Below are positions 62,002 through 64,000 of a stretch of 64,000 nucleotides of DNA, one piece after another. Origin of the DNA: Ornithinibacter aureus. Its GTDB lineage: Bacteria > Actinomycetota > Actinomycetes > Actinomycetales > Dermatophilaceae. The notes beneath the pieces were generated by a model that was not told the DNA's origin, did no database searches, and saw only the letters and a program-made list of their open reading frames with translations. A program made the position numbers and the translations under genes. Where the stretch lies: the NCBI RefSeq assembly GCF_009858245.1, contig NZ_VMSB01000001.1, positions 1,922,001 through 1,986,000 of the forward strand, given 5' to 3'. Positions within the stretch are counted from its first letter, which is position 1; every line of letters starts with the position of its first letter.

Positions 62002-62970
62002 ATGAACGACCTGGCCCGCACCGCGCTGCGCACCGCTGGCGGCCTCGCCGGCGCCGGTCTCGCCGGGATCGCGTACGCCGCATTCGTGGAGCGCACCTGG
62101 TTCACCCTGCGCCGCTTCGCCGTCCCCGCCCTGCCACCCGGGAGCGCTCCGGTGCGCATCCTGCAGGTCTCCGACCTGCACCTGACCCCCGGCCAGCGCA
62201 AGAAGATCGACTGGGTCCGTTCTCTGGCCGACCTCGAGCCCGACTTCGTCGTGAACTCGGGAGACAACCTCGCGCACCTGGACGCGGTGCCTCCACTCCT
62301 GCGTGCGATGGAGCCGCTCCTCGAGCGGCCGGGTGCGTTCGTCCTGGGCTCGAACGACTACTTCGCCCCGACGCCGAAGAACCCCGCCCGCTACCTCACC
62401 AGCCGCCACGCAGAGGCCCCGGCACGACGCTCGACGCTGCCCGTCAAGGCGCTGCGCGACGGGCTGGGCAACAGCGGGTGGGCCGACCTGAACAATGCCC
62501 GCACGATCGTGCGGATGGGTGACCACGACGTCGAGCTCGTCGGGGTGAACGATCCGCACATCGGCTACGACCGGTACGCGAAGGTGGCTGGCCCGGCATC
62601 CAGCGACGTGTCCCTGACGATGGGTCTGGTGCACGCTCCCTACCAGCGGGTGCTCGACGCCATGGTCGGCGACGGGGCCTCCGTCGTGCTTGCCGGGCAC
62701 ACCCACGGTGGGCAGCTGGCCGTCCCGCTCTGGGGGGCCCTGGTGACGAACTGTGACCTCGACACCACGCGCGCCAAGGGCGTCTCGAGGTGGTGGCCGG
62801 GCGCGGGGACAGCCGGTCGTCGGGGCGGCGCCGCGCCGTCGTCGGACGCGCCCGCGGATGCCGCATGGCTCCACGTCTCGGCGGGGCTGGGAACCTCCCC
62901 CTACGCTCCGGTGCGCTTCGCCTGTCGCCCCGAGGCAACCCTGCTGACCTTGTTGGCCCGCGACGGCTGA
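62002..62970 (+). CDS. Metallophosphoesterase (calcineurin-like)
   Basis: 322 aa. An N-terminal hydrophobic anchor (LAGAGLAGIAYAAFVERTWF) leads to the metal motifs ILQVSDLHLTPGQ, VNSGDNLAH, LGSNDYF (in place of GNHD/E), GLVHAPY and LAGHTHGGQL. Orthologues lie beside ponA2 in mycobacteria (Rv3683). The substrate is unknown; probably membrane-tethered. GAGGAT ends 6 nt before the ATG. Confidence 0.92.
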   Translation: MNDLARTALRTAGGLAGAGLAGIAYAAFVERTWFTLRRFAVPALPPGSAPVRILQVSDLHLTPGQRKKIDWVRSLADLEPDFVVNSGDNLAHLDAVPPLLRAMEPLLERPGAFVLGSNDYFAPTPKNPARYLTSRHAEAPARRSTLPVKALRDGLGNSGWADLNNARTIVRMGDHDVELVGVNDPHIGYDRYAKVAGPASSDVSLTMGLVHAPYQRVLDAMVGDGASVVLAGHTHGGQLAVPLWGALVTNCDLDTTRAKGVSRWWPGAGTAGRRGGAAPSSDAPADAAWLHVSAGLGTSPYAPVRFACRPEATLLTLLARDG

Positions 62971-63044
62971 GGCCGATTTCTGTGCGCCGCACCGGGTCGG
63001 CTATCCTCGGGTGTCGCTGCACCCCCGGGTGCGGCTAACAGCCA

Positions 63045-63423
<379 letters not shown>

Positions 63424-64000
63424 TCAGATGGCGTCGTCGCGAAGGATCGTCCCGTCGGGGTCGAACGCGTCGTAGAGCCGGGGCGCCCACAGCATCTGGG
63501 CCCTGCTCAGCTCCGGCGGGGAGAGCCGGCGCAGGCGGCCGGGTGGTCGCTCGACGCCGTCAGCGCCGGACGGCGCCCCCGAGCGCCGACGCCACCGCAC
63601 CGAGGTGCCCTTCATCGGCGCCTTGGGTCGGGGCAGGTGCCGACGACCTCGAGGGCCCTCGCCGGCCGCGTACCACGCGTCGAGGGCGTCGGCCCGCTGC
63701 GCCATGAGGTCCCACAGCTCGTCGGGGTCATCGGGCACGTCGTCGGGGTGCAGACCGGTGTGCTCCCCCACGAGCTCGCGCCGCAGCCGCCGGGCGAAGC
63801 TGTCCCTCGGCGCCGGCTCGTCGAGCCCGCGCACGCGGGTGTCCTGCACGGTGCACGCGATCTCGGAGTCGCTGGACCACGACCTGCGGTTGAAGTTGTC
63901 GGAGCCGACGCTGGACCACACGTCGTCGATGACGCACACCTTGGCGTGCACGTAGATCGGGTAGCCGGCTTCGCTCGTCAGCCCGTACACCGCGACGCGC
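63424..64000 (-). CDS. Phospholipase D-like protein, C-terminal part (cut by window edge)
   Basis: The visible 191 residues include the second HKD motif YVHAKVCVIDDVWSSVGSDN followed by FNRRSWSSDSEIACTVQD, typical of PLD and cardiolipin-synthase-like enzymes. A C-terminal region with LDAWYAAGEGPRGRRHLPRP and Arg/Pro-rich stretches follows. The reading frame is open to the window edge (RVAVYGLTSEAGYPI), so the gene continues beyond 64000. Probably phosphatidyltransferase or phospholipase activity on membrane lipids. Confidence 0.85.
   Translation of the reverse strand, partial: RVAVYGLTSEAGYPIYVHAKVCVIDDVWSSVGSDNFNRRSWSSDSEIACTVQDTRVRGLDEPAPRDSFARRLRRELVGEHTGLHPDDVPDDPDELWDLMAQRADALDAWYAAGEGPRGRRHLPRPKAPMKGTSVRWRRRSGAPSGADGVERPPGRLRRLSPPELSRAQMLWAPRLYDAFDPDGTILRDDAI

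Overview
The window is about 72% G+C, with short intergenic gaps and many 4-bp ATGA/GTGA gene overlaps. Its gene order (tmk-topA, H+-pyrophosphatase, BldG-type anti-anti-sigma factor, MrfA-type helicase, Tad pilus genes with Ssd, acetyl-CoA synthetase, MarP-type protease, Nudix, nth, Crp, metallo-beta-lactamase, RidA, two ArsA-like ATPases, WhiB, class A PBP) matches the conserved block known from Streptomyces (bldG-wblA region) and Mycobacterium (topA-marP-nth-crp-whiB4-ponA2 region). This points to a chromosomal core segment of an actinobacterium. A member of the Micrococcales, probably Intrasporangiaceae, is my inference. I see no phage, insertion sequence, CRISPR array or rRNA.

Layout. 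1-3.1 kb: replication genes (holB, tmk), a lipoprotein start and a MerR/TipAS regulator with a readable operator. 3.1-7.9 kb: SCP2 protein, GT1 glycosyltransferase, topA. 8-11.7 kb: ABC-2 drug or peptide exporter divergent from a histidine kinase/LuxR-type regulator pair. 11.9-19.6 kb: LigB-type dioxygenase, dienelactone hydrolase, a heterodimeric ABC exporter under a TetR repressor, a phosphotransferase and a repeat-bearing secreted protein. 19.9-25.3 kb: methyltransferase, a decayed AbgT transporter, H+-pyrophosphatase, BldG-like STAS protein. 25.4-32.6 kb: helicase, LapA-like membrane protein and the Tad pilus genes. 33-38.8 kb: Fic-like protein without its catalytic His, thioesterase, and a LytS-LytTR-DUF485-symporter unit. 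38.9-47 kb: carbon catabolism converging on acetyl-CoA (kbl, tdh, DUF485-ActP pair, phenylalanine hydroxylase, acs). 47-54 kb: FMN reductase, nhaA, holin-like protein, marP, Nudix, nth, crp and a metallo-beta-lactamase. 54-64 kb: Nudix, ridA, DUF4177, hydrolase, two ArsA-like ATPases, whiB, PBP, YqeY, phosphoesterase, tRNA-Pro and a phospholipase D fragment.

Three sequence-level features run through the window. First, the word GGATGCC/GGCATCC occurs roughly 115 times by eye, against about 15 expected, and it overrides codon preference inside genes. Second, at least 13 genes have a TANNNT -10 hexamer ending 6-7 nt before the start codon, the signature of leaderless transcription. Third, gaps carry long near-perfect palindromes. 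Two of these families occur twice here, and one gap holds two hairpins that compete for the same segment.

All domain calls come from reading motifs. No database search was run.
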